The translations under genes and the position numbers were made by a program. From contig NZ_KZ559469.1 of the NCBI RefSeq assembly GCF_002850745.1, forward strand, positions 575,901 to 639,900: DNA of 64,000 nucleotides. Reading direction: 5' to 3'. Shown here piece after piece: positions 44,097 through 52,799 of this stretch. This DNA comes from Nonomuraea indica. GTDB taxonomy: Bacteria > Actinomycetota > Actinomycetes > Streptosporangiales > Streptosporangiaceae. Every line of letters starts with the position of its first letter. Within the stretch, counting starts at the first letter, position 1. The notes beneath the pieces were generated by a model that saw only the letters and a program-made list of their open reading frames with translations, was not told the DNA's origin and searched no databases.

Positions 44097-45070
44097 GGGA
44101 GTTCGCCTACCTGCGAGCGGCGGACGTGGCCGAGGCGGTCGAGCTGGCGGGCCCTCAGGGGAAGTACCTGGCCGGTGGGACGAACCTGTTCGACCTCATG
44201 CGTGAGGAGGTGGAGCGGCCCGAGCGGGTCGTCGACATCTCCCGCCTGCCGCTGTCCGCCATCGAGCCCCTGCCGGGCGGCGGGCTGCGTCTGGGGGCGC
44301 TGGCCCGCAACGCCCACGTCGCCGCCGACGACCGGGTCCGCCGCCGCTACCCCGTGCTCGCGCGGGCCCTGCTGAAAGGCGCCTCGCCGCAGCTGCGCAA
44401 CCGGGCGACGGTCGGCGGCAACCTCGTGCAGCGCACCCGCTGCCGCTACTTCTACGACCTCACCGCCGCCTGCAACAAGCGGGAGCCCGGCGCGGGGTGC
44501 GACGCGCTCGGCGGGTTCAACCGCACGCACGCCATCCTGGGCGCGAGCCCGAACTGCGTCGCCGTGCATCCCTCCGACATGTGCGTGGCCCTGGCCGCCC
44601 TGGACGCGACCGTGAACCTCACCGGTCCCGACGGCGAGCGCAGCGTCCCGGTCACCGGCTTCCACCTCCTGCCGGGCGGGACACCGCACGTCGAGACCGT
44701 GCTACGGAACGGCGATCTGATCACGAGCGTGGACCTGCCGCCGGAGCGGCCCTGGCACGGGGACTACGTCAAGGTCCGCGATCGCGCCAGCTACGCGTTC
44801 GCCCTGGTGAGCCTGGCCGTTCTGCTGGACGTCCGGCACGGCAGGACCGTGGCCGCCCGCATCGCGCTCGGCGGGGTGGCGCACAAGCCGTGGCGCGCCT
44901 ACTCGGCCGAGGAGCAGCTGGTCGGCGCGGCGGCGGACGAGGCGGCGTTCGATCGGGCCGCCGCGGCCGCGGTCGCCGAGGCGCGTCCGCTCGACCACAA
45001 CGCCTTCAAGGCCGAGCTGGCCCGGCGGCTGGTCCGGCGCACTCTCGTCGAACTGGCAGGTCAATCATGA
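44093..45070 (+). CDS. FAD-binding subunit of molybdenum aldehyde oxidoreductase (PaoB/YagS-like)
   Basis: Protein of 325 residues. The FAD site is AGGTNLFDLMREE and RNRATVGGNLVQRTRC. A four-cysteine insertion follows (RCRYF, ACNKREPGAGC, SPNCVAVHPSD). This insertion with CNKR marks the YagS/PaoB type that binds an extra [4Fe-4S] cluster, as distinct from CO dehydrogenase or xanthine dehydrogenase medium subunits. It is coupled to both neighbours by 4-nt overlaps. Confidence 0.93.
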   Translation: MREFAYLRAADVAEAVELAGPQGKYLAGGTNLFDLMREEVERPERVVDISRLPLSAIEPLPGGGLRLGALARNAHVAADDRVRRRYPVLARALLKGASPQLRNRATVGGNLVQRTRCRYFYDLTAACNKREPGAGCDALGGFNRTHAILGASPNCVAVHPSDMCVALAALDATVNLTGPDGERSVPVTGFHLLPGGTPHVETVLRNGDLITSVDLPPERPWHGDYVKVRDRASYAFALVSLAVLLDVRHGRTVAARIALGGVAHKPWRAYSAEEQLVGAAADEAAFDRAAAAAVAEARPLDHNAFKAELARRLVRRTLVELAGQS

Positions 45071-47391
45071 ACGTCGCCGCACGCGGTTTCAGCCTCGCCA
45101 TGCGAGCCGTGGGCAGGGTGTCCGCACTCCTGCCCGACGGCCGGCACGATCCGCTGTCCGGCCGGCCCGGCGAGATCGGCCGCGACATCGCCCGGCTGGA
45201 CGGCCCGGCGAAGGTGTCCGGCGGCATCCGGTACACCGCCGATCGCGTCCCGGCGCGGCTCGCCTACGCGGTCACCGTGCCCAGCTCGATCGCCAAGGGC
45301 CGCATCACCGCCGTCGACTCCTCCCGGGCGCTCGCCGCGCCCGGCGTGGTGCTGGTGATGACGCACGAGAACGCGCCGCCGATGAAGCCCACCGGGGCGT
45401 ACTCCACGCTCAGGTCCCCCGTCGCGGCCGCCGCCATGACTCTGCCGATCATGAACACGGACCGGGTCTTCTGGCACGGCCAGCCGGTCGCGGTCGTCGT
45501 GGCCGAGACCCAGGAGCAGGCCGAGCACGCGGCCCGGCTGGTCGAGGTGAGCTACGCGGCCGAACCCGCCGTCGTGACGATGTCGGACGAGGCCGCCCAC
45601 ACGCCGGCCCATTCGGTGCTGGAGGAGTCGAAGACCGTGGTCGGCGCCCCGCACGCCGCCCTGGCGGACGCGGCGGTCGTCGTACGGGGCGTCTACACCA
45701 CGCCGCCCGAACATCACAACGCGCTCGAACTCCACGCCACCGTGGCCGCCTGGGACGGCGACGACCTCACCGTGCACGACACCTCGCAGTATCCCTACGG
45801 GGTGAAGGAGATGCTCGCCAAGAAGTTCGGCCTGCCGCCGGAGCGGGTGCACGTGCTGGCGCCGTACATCGGCGGCGGGTTCGGCGGCAAGACCACGGCC
45901 TGGCCGCACGTGGCGCTCACCGTGGCCGCCGCCGGACTCGCGGGCCGCCCGGTCAAGCTCGTGCTGTCCCGCGCGCACACGTTCCACATGACCGGCGGCA
46001 GGGCGCCCACGCGGAGCCGGGTCACGCTGGCCGCCGACACCGGCGGGCGGCTGACCGCCATCGTCCACGACGCGCTGTCCACCTGCACGACGGACGAGTT
46101 CGCCGAGGCCGCCATCGTTCCCTCACGCCACCTGTACGCCACCCCCAACCTCGCCGTCCACCAGCGGGTGGCCCGGGTGGACCGCATCCAGAACGCCTTC
46201 TTCCGCGGACCCGGTGTGACCCCGGGATCGTTCGCGCTCGAATCGGCCATGGACGAGCTCGCCTGCCGGCTCGGCCTGGACCCGCTCGAACTGCGGCTGC
46301 GCAACGAACCCGCCCGCGACCCGGTCTCCGGCCGCCGGTTCACCAGCCGCCACCTGCGCGAGGCGTACCGGCTCGGCGCGGAGGCGTTCCGCTGGGACGA
46401 GCGCTCCCCGGCGCCGCGCGCCACCCGGGACGGGCACTGGCTCGTGGGCCAGGGCATGGCCGCCGCGATCAACCCCGACGCCGTGCTCGTCGCGGCCGTG
46501 CGGCTCCGGCTCCACGCCGACGGCACCGTCACCATCCACAGCAGCACGAACGAGTTGGGCGCCGGCACCTCCACCGCCCAGACCCAGGCGGCGGCCCAGC
46601 GTCTCGGGGTGCCCATGGACAGGATCCGGTTCCTGCAGGGCGACTCGGACGTGGCCCGGACCCGCATCCCGGGTGCTTCGGCCGCCACCACCACCCTCGC
46701 CTCCGCCATCTGGAACGCCCGTGACCGCCTGGTCCGCGAGCTGCTCACGCTGGCCAAGGGCACCGACTCCCCGCTGGCCGGGCGCCGGCCCGACGAGGTG
46801 GAGACGCGTGACGAGGGCATCTTCACCACAGGCGGCCGGGGGGAGACCTACTGGCGCATCCTGGAGCGCGCCGGGAGAGAACACGTCGAGGTGACCGGCA
46901 GGTCGGCCGTGCCGTACCAGACCGTCAAAAGGGGCACCAGCACCTACGGCGCCCACTTCGCGGAGGTGCGGGTGGACGAGGACACCGGCGAGGTGCGCGT
47001 CTCGCGCTGGGTCGGCGCGTTCGACGGTGGCCGCATCGTCTCGCCCAGGCAGGCGGCCAGCCAGATGCGCGGCGGCATCATCCAGGGCATCGGCATGGCG
47101 CTCATGGAGGAGACGCTGCTCGACGAGCGCTCCGGCCGCATCGTCAACGCCGGTCTCGCCGACTACCACATTCCCACCCACGCCGACGTGCCCGACATCG
47201 AGGTGCGCTTCGTGGACGTGCCCGACCCGCAGACGCCGCTCGGCGCCAAGGGCATCGGCGAGCTGGGCATCGTGGGCGTGGCCGCGGCCATCGCCAACGC
47301 GATTCACCACGCCACCGGCACACGCGTCCGGGACCTCCCCATCACCGCCGACAAGCTGCTTCAGCACGACGGCCGCCTGGGCGTGCGGTGA
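45067..47391 (+). CDS. Molybdenum-cofactor catalytic subunit of aldehyde oxidoreductase (PaoC/YagR-like)
   Basis: Large subunit of 774 residues of the xanthine oxidase family. Molybdopterin-binding motifs include YIGGGFGGKTTAW and FFRGPGVTPGSFALE. The base catalyst is Glu732 in GAKGIGELG. The YagR/PaoC partnership is supported by the YagS-like neighbour. Predicted activity is oxidation of aldehydes, often aromatic, to acids. No XdhC/PaoD-type cofactor-insertion gene is found next to the operon, which is unusual. The ATG overlaps the upstream TGA. Confidence 0.93.
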   Translation: MNVAARGFSLAMRAVGRVSALLPDGRHDPLSGRPGEIGRDIARLDGPAKVSGGIRYTADRVPARLAYAVTVPSSIAKGRITAVDSSRALAAPGVVLVMTHENAPPMKPTGAYSTLRSPVAAAAMTLPIMNTDRVFWHGQPVAVVVAETQEQAEHAARLVEVSYAAEPAVVTMSDEAAHTPAHSVLEESKTVVGAPHAALADAAVVVRGVYTTPPEHHNALELHATVAAWDGDDLTVHDTSQYPYGVKEMLAKKFGLPPERVHVLAPYIGGGFGGKTTAWPHVALTVAAAGLAGRPVKLVLSRAHTFHMTGGRAPTRSRVTLAADTGGRLTAIVHDALSTCTTDEFAEAAIVPSRHLYATPNLAVHQRVARVDRIQNAFFRGPGVTPGSFALESAMDELACRLGLDPLELRLRNEPARDPVSGRRFTSRHLREAYRLGAEAFRWDERSPAPRATRDGHWLVGQGMAAAINPDAVLVAAVRLRLHADGTVTIHSSTNELGAGTSTAQTQAAAQRLGVPMDRIRFLQGDSDVARTRIPGASAATTTLASAIWNARDRLVRELLTLAKGTDSPLAGRRPDEVETRDEGIFTTGGRGETYWRILERAGREHVEVTGRSAVPYQTVKRGTSTYGAHFAEVRVDEDTGEVRVSRWVGAFDGGRIVSPRQAASQMRGGIIQGIGMALMEETLLDERSGRIVNAGLADYHIPTHADVPDIEVRFVDVPDPQTPLGAKGIGELGIVGVAAAIANAIHHATGTRVRDLPITADKLLQHDGRLGVR

Positions 47392-47586
47392 ACCAGCGAT
47401 CAGGGGACACCCCGCGCAGCGGCACGACCCGGGCCACAGGCAGTGCGAGAAAGGCAGCGTCGATGTCCCCCGCCACCGAAGGAACCGTCTCCCGCTTCAC
47501 TGCGGCGACCCTCGACGGCCGGCGCCTGCCGGCGCGCTGGGCATGGCTGCTTCCGCGGGGCGTCCTGGCCGCCGCCGGCGGGCTGG

Positions 47587-48513
47587 TCAGTGTTGGTGCT
47601 GTTCGGGCAGGTGGCTGTCGGGGTGGGCCCACACCAGCACGTTCGCCAGGTTCTCGCGTGCGAAGAAGTCGAGGACCTCCCGGTCCGAGTGGCGCAGGCT
47701 GAAATGGGTCAGCACGAACAGGGTGTCCGGGTGCGCCTGGACGTACGGCCTGAGCCGGCTCCACACGGTGTGGCCGACGCGCTGGGCACGCTCCAGTTCG
47801 GCATCGTCCAGATAGGTGCATTCGGTGATGACGACCGGATAGTCGAAGATCCAGGGGCTGCGCCCGAGGGCGTCGGCGTGGGTGTCACCGAGGTAGGCGA
47901 ACAGCGGCCGCCGGACCTGCTGGTCCACCGCGATGCCCTCCCTGCGCCGGCCGGCGATGAGGCGGCCGAACTCGGCGGGGTCGAGCGTCGCCTTGAGCTC
48001 CTCCATCTCCGGAAGCAGGGCTCGCCGGTTCTCGGCGACGGCGTAGCCGACGCTGGGCACCTTGTGCTCGGTCTCCACGACCCGGACCGTGTGCGACCTG
48101 TGCCTGCCGAAGGCGAACTCCTGGCCCGGCCGCACCCCGTGCACCCGCGCCTCCGTCGCGAGGGCCGGGTCGAAGGCGGCGACCTGGTTCAGTTCGGTGG
48201 TGGCGCGCAGGTAGTGGCGGACGTACGGCAAGGCCTCCTCGGGCACGTGGATGTCGACTCCGGTCGGTCGTGTCGCCAGGAAGTCGAGGTCCTTGGAGTG
48301 GTCCAGATGCGTGTGCGTCAGCAGCACCGTGTCGACCTGACGGCCTTCGACCAGGCCGGCGTCCAGGGCGAGCTTCAGTTCGGGGACGTGGAAGAAGGTC
48401 TTGTCGTTGGCGCGGGAGTAGCCGGTGAGAGACAACCGGGTGCCGGGGAGTTCCCATGTCTTCCACTGCCGGAAGGGATGTCCGCGTTCCAGGCGCTCCG
48501 GACGGATGATCAT
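47587..48513 (-). CDS. MBL-fold hydrolase, RNase Z-like
   Basis: Protein of 308 residues. The His motif is LLTHTHLDHSKDLDF, with later metal ligands in YLGDTHADAL and VLTHFSLRHSD, as in tRNase Z/ElaC-type enzymes. An ECTYLDD motif is also typical of that group. The length suits RNase Z, but the N-terminus lacks the usual GTGSG-like block, so tRNA processing is not assured. The ATG at 48513 is the only good start. It lies 195 bp from the convergent aldehyde oxidoreductase operon; that gap holds no supported gene. Confidence 0.82.
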   Translation of the reverse strand: MIIRPERLERGHPFRQWKTWELPGTRLSLTGYSRANDKTFFHVPELKLALDAGLVEGRQVDTVLLTHTHLDHSKDLDFLATRPTGVDIHVPEEALPYVRHYLRATTELNQVAAFDPALATEARVHGVRPGQEFAFGRHRSHTVRVVETEHKVPSVGYAVAENRRALLPEMEELKATLDPAEFGRLIAGRRREGIAVDQQVRRPLFAYLGDTHADALGRSPWIFDYPVVITECTYLDDAELERAQRVGHTVWSRLRPYVQAHPDTLFVLTHFSLRHSDREVLDFFARENLANVLVWAHPDSHLPEQHQH

Positions 48514-48568
48514 GGTGAGAGGCTATCCGTCCGGAGCACGACCGGCATTCTGTTATTTGGTCCCCCGG

Positions 48569-50527
48569 TCAGCGTCCGCTGGACGCCGCCCGGTAGTGCA
48601 GGTCCTGCACGTACGGCGTCGCGGTGATCGTGTACGGCGAGACCACCTTCGCCACCTGGGCGGAGCTCCGGGTGACCGTGGCCGAGGCGGCGCCGGCCTG
48701 GAGCCGGAACGTCCTGGCGGACACTCCGGCAGGCGCGTCGTAGCTCTGGGTCGTGCCGCCGATGGTGACCGACACCTTGCCCGGCGCGGTGAGCATGGTG
48801 AGCACCTCGACCGTGTCACGGGCCGCCGTGCTGCCACCGCGCAGCTTCATGAGCTTGGTCTGCTGGTACGTCGGCTGGGCCGCGACGGGCTGGATCCTGT
48901 GGGTCAGGTACGCCACGTCGTTCGTGATCTTCGGGCAGCCGAGCTTGTAGCAGGTCAGGTAGTAGGCGTTGATGTCCAGATAGGTCCAGCCCGCGTTCCT
49001 GGAGGGGGCGAACTGGGTGTTCTCCGAGTAGTCGTTCCAGGTGGTGAGCTGGACCCAGTCCGCCTTGCCGTCGATCGCGCCCTTCCAGGTGGCCCGGAGG
49101 TTCTCGGTGTTGCCGGCCTCGTCGAAGACGCCCTGGTTCGGGCGCTCGTCCTGGACGGACACCGGCTGCATCCAGATCTTGCCCATGCCGTGGGCCCGGT
49201 CGATGTTGGTGCCCAGGCCGGCGTTGGCGGCGGGGTTGCGGTTGCCCCAGTTGGAGAAGCCGTAGCTGATCGGGGCGAAGGCGTCGCGATGCTTGTTGAA
49301 GTCGAGGAAGCAGGGGACGAGGGCGACCTTGATGCCGTGCTTCGTCTCCATTGTCTTCATCCAGTCGGACCACCAGGCGGCCGTGCGCCCCTCGGCCTTG
49401 AAGGGGGCGACCACCAGGCGGTTGTCGGCGAGCCGGTAGACCGACGTGGAGGCGGCGAGCTTGGCCATGGCGGCGGCGAGGGTGGCGCTGTCGACCGAGG
49501 CGAGCCCGTTCGTGTCGGGCATGAGCACGATCTTGAAGCCGGGGTCGACGGCTTCGGCCGCCTTGACGAGGTTCTGCACCCGGGTCCAGTGCGCGCTGGT
49601 CACGGAGAGGATGTCGACGGTGAAGCCGTCCAGGCCGGCGGCGATGGCCTGTCTCACCTCGGCCTTGAAGTCGGCCACCGTGTAGTCGACCGCGATCGGG
49701 TCGCGTCCCAGCGGCCGGTCCCGCAGCAACCCGCCGTAGGCGGCGTGCTTGCCGCTCTCGCCTTCCGGCTTGAGGTAGTTCCTGGCGTAGTAGTCGGTCG
49801 CCGGCGCCTGGTTGTCGAGCGAGAGCGGGTAGGGGGTGAAGTAGTGCGCGAACACCTTCCTTGCCGAGGCCCGCAGCGCCGCCTTGCCGGCCAGGGTGAA
49901 GGGCAGCGGCCCGTCGGTCTGCTCGCCGCCCGTTCCCCCGGTGTAGGTGACCGTGAGTTTCGGTCCGCGGTTCCCGGTCTCGCGCGAGGACATCAGGACG
50001 GTCGTGGTGGCGTCGGCTCCGGTGAGGGCGAACGCGTAGGTGCCGTCGCCCTTGACGGCCGACGAGACGTCCAGCCTGGCCGTCGTGCCTGCCGTGAAGC
50101 CGGTGTGCGAGGTGACGGCCGTCGCGCCGATCGTCGGCCGAGTGTCCCAGGTCGTGGCGGCCTCCGTCCAGGAGCCTGTCGCCTGGCGGACGGAGAGGGT
50201 GGTGTCCGTCGTCCTGGCCGGGACGACGTCCAGCGTGACCTTGACGTCCTCGGCGTCCGCCGGGACACCGGTGACCTTGAAGCGGGTCAGGGCGATGCGT
50301 TGCCCTGTGGCCGTACTCCCGCACCCGGTGCCGCAGACGCTCATCCACGTGGCGGTGGCGAAGCTCTTGGCGGGCTCGGCCTGGCTGACGAACACGTCGT
50401 CCGCGGCGGCGAAGGTCAGGCTCACGGGGGCGGCGGCGGACGCCTGCGCCGGCGGGGCGACGGCGGCGGTCCCCAGCGTGGCGAGGAGCACCACCCCGGC
50501 CAGCGGCGCCAGATATCGGTTGACCAT
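48569..50527 (-). CDS. Secreted GH71 alpha-1,3-glucanase with DNRLRE-type domain
   Basis: Protein of 652 residues with a Sec signal peptide (hydrophobic core LAPLAGVVLLATLGTAAV, ending at Ala-rich QASA). The first domain, about 35-200, is a DNRLRE/CBM96-like beta domain with paired Cys (SVCGTGCGS). The GH71 catalytic domain spans about 215-555, beginning KVFAHYFTPYPLS with GFTVDIL, IVLMPD and WNDYSENTQF. GH71 enzymes cut alpha-1,3-glucan (mutan, fungal cell walls). A C-terminal beta domain of about 90 residues completes it. An unpaired gene with its own upstream region, it may be induced by fungal glucan. Confidence 0.9.
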   Translation of the reverse strand: MVNRYLAPLAGVVLLATLGTAAVAPPAQASAAAPVSLTFAAADDVFVSQAEPAKSFATATWMSVCGTGCGSTATGQRIALTRFKVTGVPADAEDVKVTLDVVPARTTDTTLSVRQATGSWTEAATTWDTRPTIGATAVTSHTGFTAGTTARLDVSSAVKGDGTYAFALTGADATTTVLMSSRETGNRGPKLTVTYTGGTGGEQTDGPLPFTLAGKAALRASARKVFAHYFTPYPLSLDNQAPATDYYARNYLKPEGESGKHAAYGGLLRDRPLGRDPIAVDYTVADFKAEVRQAIAAGLDGFTVDILSVTSAHWTRVQNLVKAAEAVDPGFKIVLMPDTNGLASVDSATLAAAMAKLAASTSVYRLADNRLVVAPFKAEGRTAAWWSDWMKTMETKHGIKVALVPCFLDFNKHRDAFAPISYGFSNWGNRNPAANAGLGTNIDRAHGMGKIWMQPVSVQDERPNQGVFDEAGNTENLRATWKGAIDGKADWVQLTTWNDYSENTQFAPSRNAGWTYLDINAYYLTCYKLGCPKITNDVAYLTHRIQPVAAQPTYQQTKLMKLRGGSTAARDTVEVLTMLTAPGKVSVTIGGTTQSYDAPAGVSARTFRLQAGAASATVTRSSAQVAKVVSPYTITATPYVQDLHYRAASSGR

Positions 50528-50771
50528 GGAACTCCCTTGGCACTCGGTACGGCTCGGCCCGCCCAGGGGTAGGCGGCGGAGCCGTTCTGCACAGCCAAGG
50601 ATGGAGCAGGATCCGCAGCCGGGCCGGGCATTTCGGATAGATCATCCTTTCTGGAACGATGCCATTTCCGGTCGGCGCGAATTCCGCAGGTGACCTCGGC
50701 GCCGGAGGGCCAGGGGCTGCTTTGCCCAGAGGCGGCCGTGCCGTGGTGGACGCTTGCCCGCGACGTGAGGC

Positions 50772-50798
50772 GTTTGGGGGGATTCGCCCGGCTATTCT
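50772..50798 (+). promoter_or_regulatory. SigB-like promoter before rsbQ
   Basis: GTTT (50772-50775), a 14-nt spacer and GGCTAT (50790-50795) resemble the general-stress promoter form GTTT-N14/16-GGGTAT with one mismatch. The overlapping TATTCT ends 7 nt before the ATG at 50806, so a leaderless start from a housekeeping factor is also possible. Confidence 0.45.
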
Positions 50799-50805
50799 CG
50801 GGATG

Positions 50806-51597
50806 ATGACTGTGACGGTGCGCAACCATGTCAACGTCTCCGGGCGACCGGACGGCAGGCCGGTGATGTTCGCCCACGGGTTCGGTTGCGACCAGAACAT
50901 GTGGCGCCTGGTCGCCCCCGCCTTCGAGGACGACCATCGGGTCGTGCTCTTCGACTACGTGGGCATGGGCCGGTCCGACCTGTCCGCCTACTCCCCCGAG
51001 CGCTACTCCACCCTCGACGGGTACGCGCAGGACGTCCTCGACATCTGCCACGAGCTGGACCTCACCGACGTCGTCCTCGTCGGCCACTCCGTGAGCGCGC
51101 TCATCGGCGTGCTGGCCGCCAACGCCGAGCCGGAGAGGTTCGGCAAGCTGGTGCTCGTCGGGCCGTCGCCGCGCTACATCGACGACGACGGCTACACGGG
51201 CGGGTTCAGCGCCCAGGACATCGAGGAACTCCTGGAGTCCCTCGACAGCAACTACCTCGGCTGGTCCAGCGAGATGGCACCGGTCATCATGGGCAACGCC
51301 GATCGGCCGGCGCTCGGCGAGGAGCTGACCAACAGCTTCTGCCGCACCGACCCGCAGATCGCCCGGCGGTTCGCCCAGGTGACGTTCCTGTCCGACAACC
51401 GCGCCGACCTCGCCAGGTGCGGCACCCCGACGCTGATCCTGCAGTGCGCGGACGACGTGATCGCCCCCGAGCCGGTCGGCCGCTACGTCCACGCGGCGAT
51501 CCCCGGCAGCCGGCTGGTGATGATGCGCGCGACCGGTCACTGCCCCAACCTCAGCGCTCCCGAGGAGACGATCGCGGCGATCCGGTCGTTCCTGTGA
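50806..51597 (+). CDS. rsbQ: RsbQ-like alpha/beta hydrolase
   Basis: Protein of 263 residues. FAHGFGCDQNMW, FDYVGMGRSDLSAY and DGYAQDVLD are nearly identical to Bacillus subtilis RsbQ as I recall it. The triad is Ser in VGHSVSALIG, Asp in CADDVIAP and His in TGHCPNLS. RsbQ is required for RsbP to sense energy stress and probably supplies or hydrolyses a small hydrophobic ligand; KAI2/D14 receptors are relatives. It sits 4 bp upstream of the RsbP-like gene, a complete RsbQ-RsbP module. Confidence 0.93.
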   Translation: MTVTVRNHVNVSGRPDGRPVMFAHGFGCDQNMWRLVAPAFEDDHRVVLFDYVGMGRSDLSAYSPERYSTLDGYAQDVLDICHELDLTDVVLVGHSVSALIGVLAANAEPERFGKLVLVGPSPRYIDDDGYTGGFSAQDIEELLESLDSNYLGWSSEMAPVIMGNADRPALGEELTNSFCRTDPQIARRFAQVTFLSDNRADLARCGTPTLILQCADDVIAPEPVGRYVHAAIPGSRLVMMRATGHCPNLSAPEETIAAIRSFL

Positions 51598-51601
51598 TCC
51601 C

Positions 51602-52726
51602 ATGGACGTGACAGGTGAGTTCGAGGAGCTGTTCGAGGACGCGCCGTGCGGCTTCCTCGTCACCGGGCCCGACGGCACGCTGCGGCGGGTCAACCGCACC
51701 TTCGTCGAGCTGACCGGGCACCGCGCCGAGGACCTGGTCGGCCGCGTACGGGTCCAGGAGCTGCTCGTCGTGGGCGACCGGATCTTCTACGAGACCCACT
51801 TCGCGCCGCTGCTCGCCCTGCAGTCGTCCGCCCGGGAGATCGCGGTGGACTTCCGCCGCGCGGCCGGCGGGCGGCTTCCCGTGCTGCTGAACGCCGTGGT
51901 GAAGGGCGAGGAGGTCTGGATCTGCGTCTTCGCCGCCACGGACCGGCGCGGCTACGAGCGCGAGCTGCTGCGGGCGCGGCAACAGGCCGAGCAGGCGCGG
52001 CGGGAGGCCCACGAGCTGGCCCGGGTGTTGCAGACGAGTTTCATCCCGCCCGCCATGCCCGCCATCGCGGGCATCGACGTGGCCGGCGTCTACCGGCCCG
52101 CCGGGCGCGGCGAGGAGGTCGGCGGCGACTTCTACGACGTGTACGAGACGGCGGGCGGCTGGGCCGTGGTCCTCGGCGACGTGGAGGGCAAGGGCGCGCA
52201 GGCGGCCGTGGTGACGAGCCTGGCCCGCTACAGCCTGCGCGCCGCCTCGGCGCACGGGAGCACACCGTCGGCGGTGCTGTCCGCGCTGAACCAGGCCGTC
52301 ATCGACCGGGGCTCCGAGCGGTTCCTCACGGCCGTCCACGCGCAGCTGACGATCTCGCCCGGCGGCTGCCGGGTGACGCTCGCCCTGGGCGGCCACCCAC
52401 CACCCGTGCACCTCACCCCCTCGGGCTCGCGCCGGCTCGGCGTCCCCGGGACGCTGCTGGGCATCCTGCCGGCGCCGCACCTGGTCGACGTCACCGTGGA
52501 CGTCCGGCCGGGCGAGGCGGTCGTCTTCTACACCGACGGCGTGACCGACGCGCAGCGCGGCCGGGAGTTCTTCGGGGAGCGGCGGATGGAGCGGGCGCTG
52601 CTCGCGGCCCGCGACGAGGACGCGGCCGGCATCGCCGAGCGTCTCGTCGGAGAGGTCTCCGCCTTCCAGTCGGACGTGCTCGCCGACGACGTGGCCGTCG
52701 TGGTCGTCAAGGCGGGGGCGCGCTGA
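51602..52726 (+). CDS. rsbP: RsbP-like PAS-PP2C phosphatase
   Basis: Protein of 374 residues. A PAS domain (about 5-125, with PCGFLVTGPDGTLRRVN) precedes a coiled coil (YERELLRARQQAEQARREA) and a SpoIIE-type PP2C domain. Metal-binding motifs are EEVGGDFYDV, GDVEGKG, FYTDGVTDA and DDVAVVVV. It should dephosphorylate an anti-anti-sigma STAS protein when its PAS/RsbQ input signals energy stress. No STAS or sigma gene is adjacent. BldG with its kinase at 9.8-10.6 kb is the only STAS pair in the window, so it is a possible but unproven target. Confidence 0.92.
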   Translation: MDVTGEFEELFEDAPCGFLVTGPDGTLRRVNRTFVELTGHRAEDLVGRVRVQELLVVGDRIFYETHFAPLLALQSSAREIAVDFRRAAGGRLPVLLNAVVKGEEVWICVFAATDRRGYERELLRARQQAEQARREAHELARVLQTSFIPPAMPAIAGIDVAGVYRPAGRGEEVGGDFYDVYETAGGWAVVLGDVEGKGAQAAVVTSLARYSLRAASAHGSTPSAVLSALNQAVIDRGSERFLTAVHAQLTISPGGCRVTLALGGHPPPVHLTPSGSRRLGVPGTLLGILPAPHLVDVTVDVRPGEAVVFYTDGVTDAQRGREFFGERRMERALLAARDEDAAGIAERLVGEVSAFQSDVLADDVAVVVVKAGAR

Positions 52727-52799
52727 TCGCGTGCCGTCCCCGGCCGCCCGAGGGGACGTCGTGTTCGCCCGGGCGCGCCGGACCCGCGACAATGGCGCG

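Noticed and set aside
47388..47702. Plus-strand ORF after the PaoC-like gene
   Set aside because: It runs into the convergent MBL gene, shows no known domain, and its only plausible part (from ATG 47463) breaks into GC-rich nonsense.
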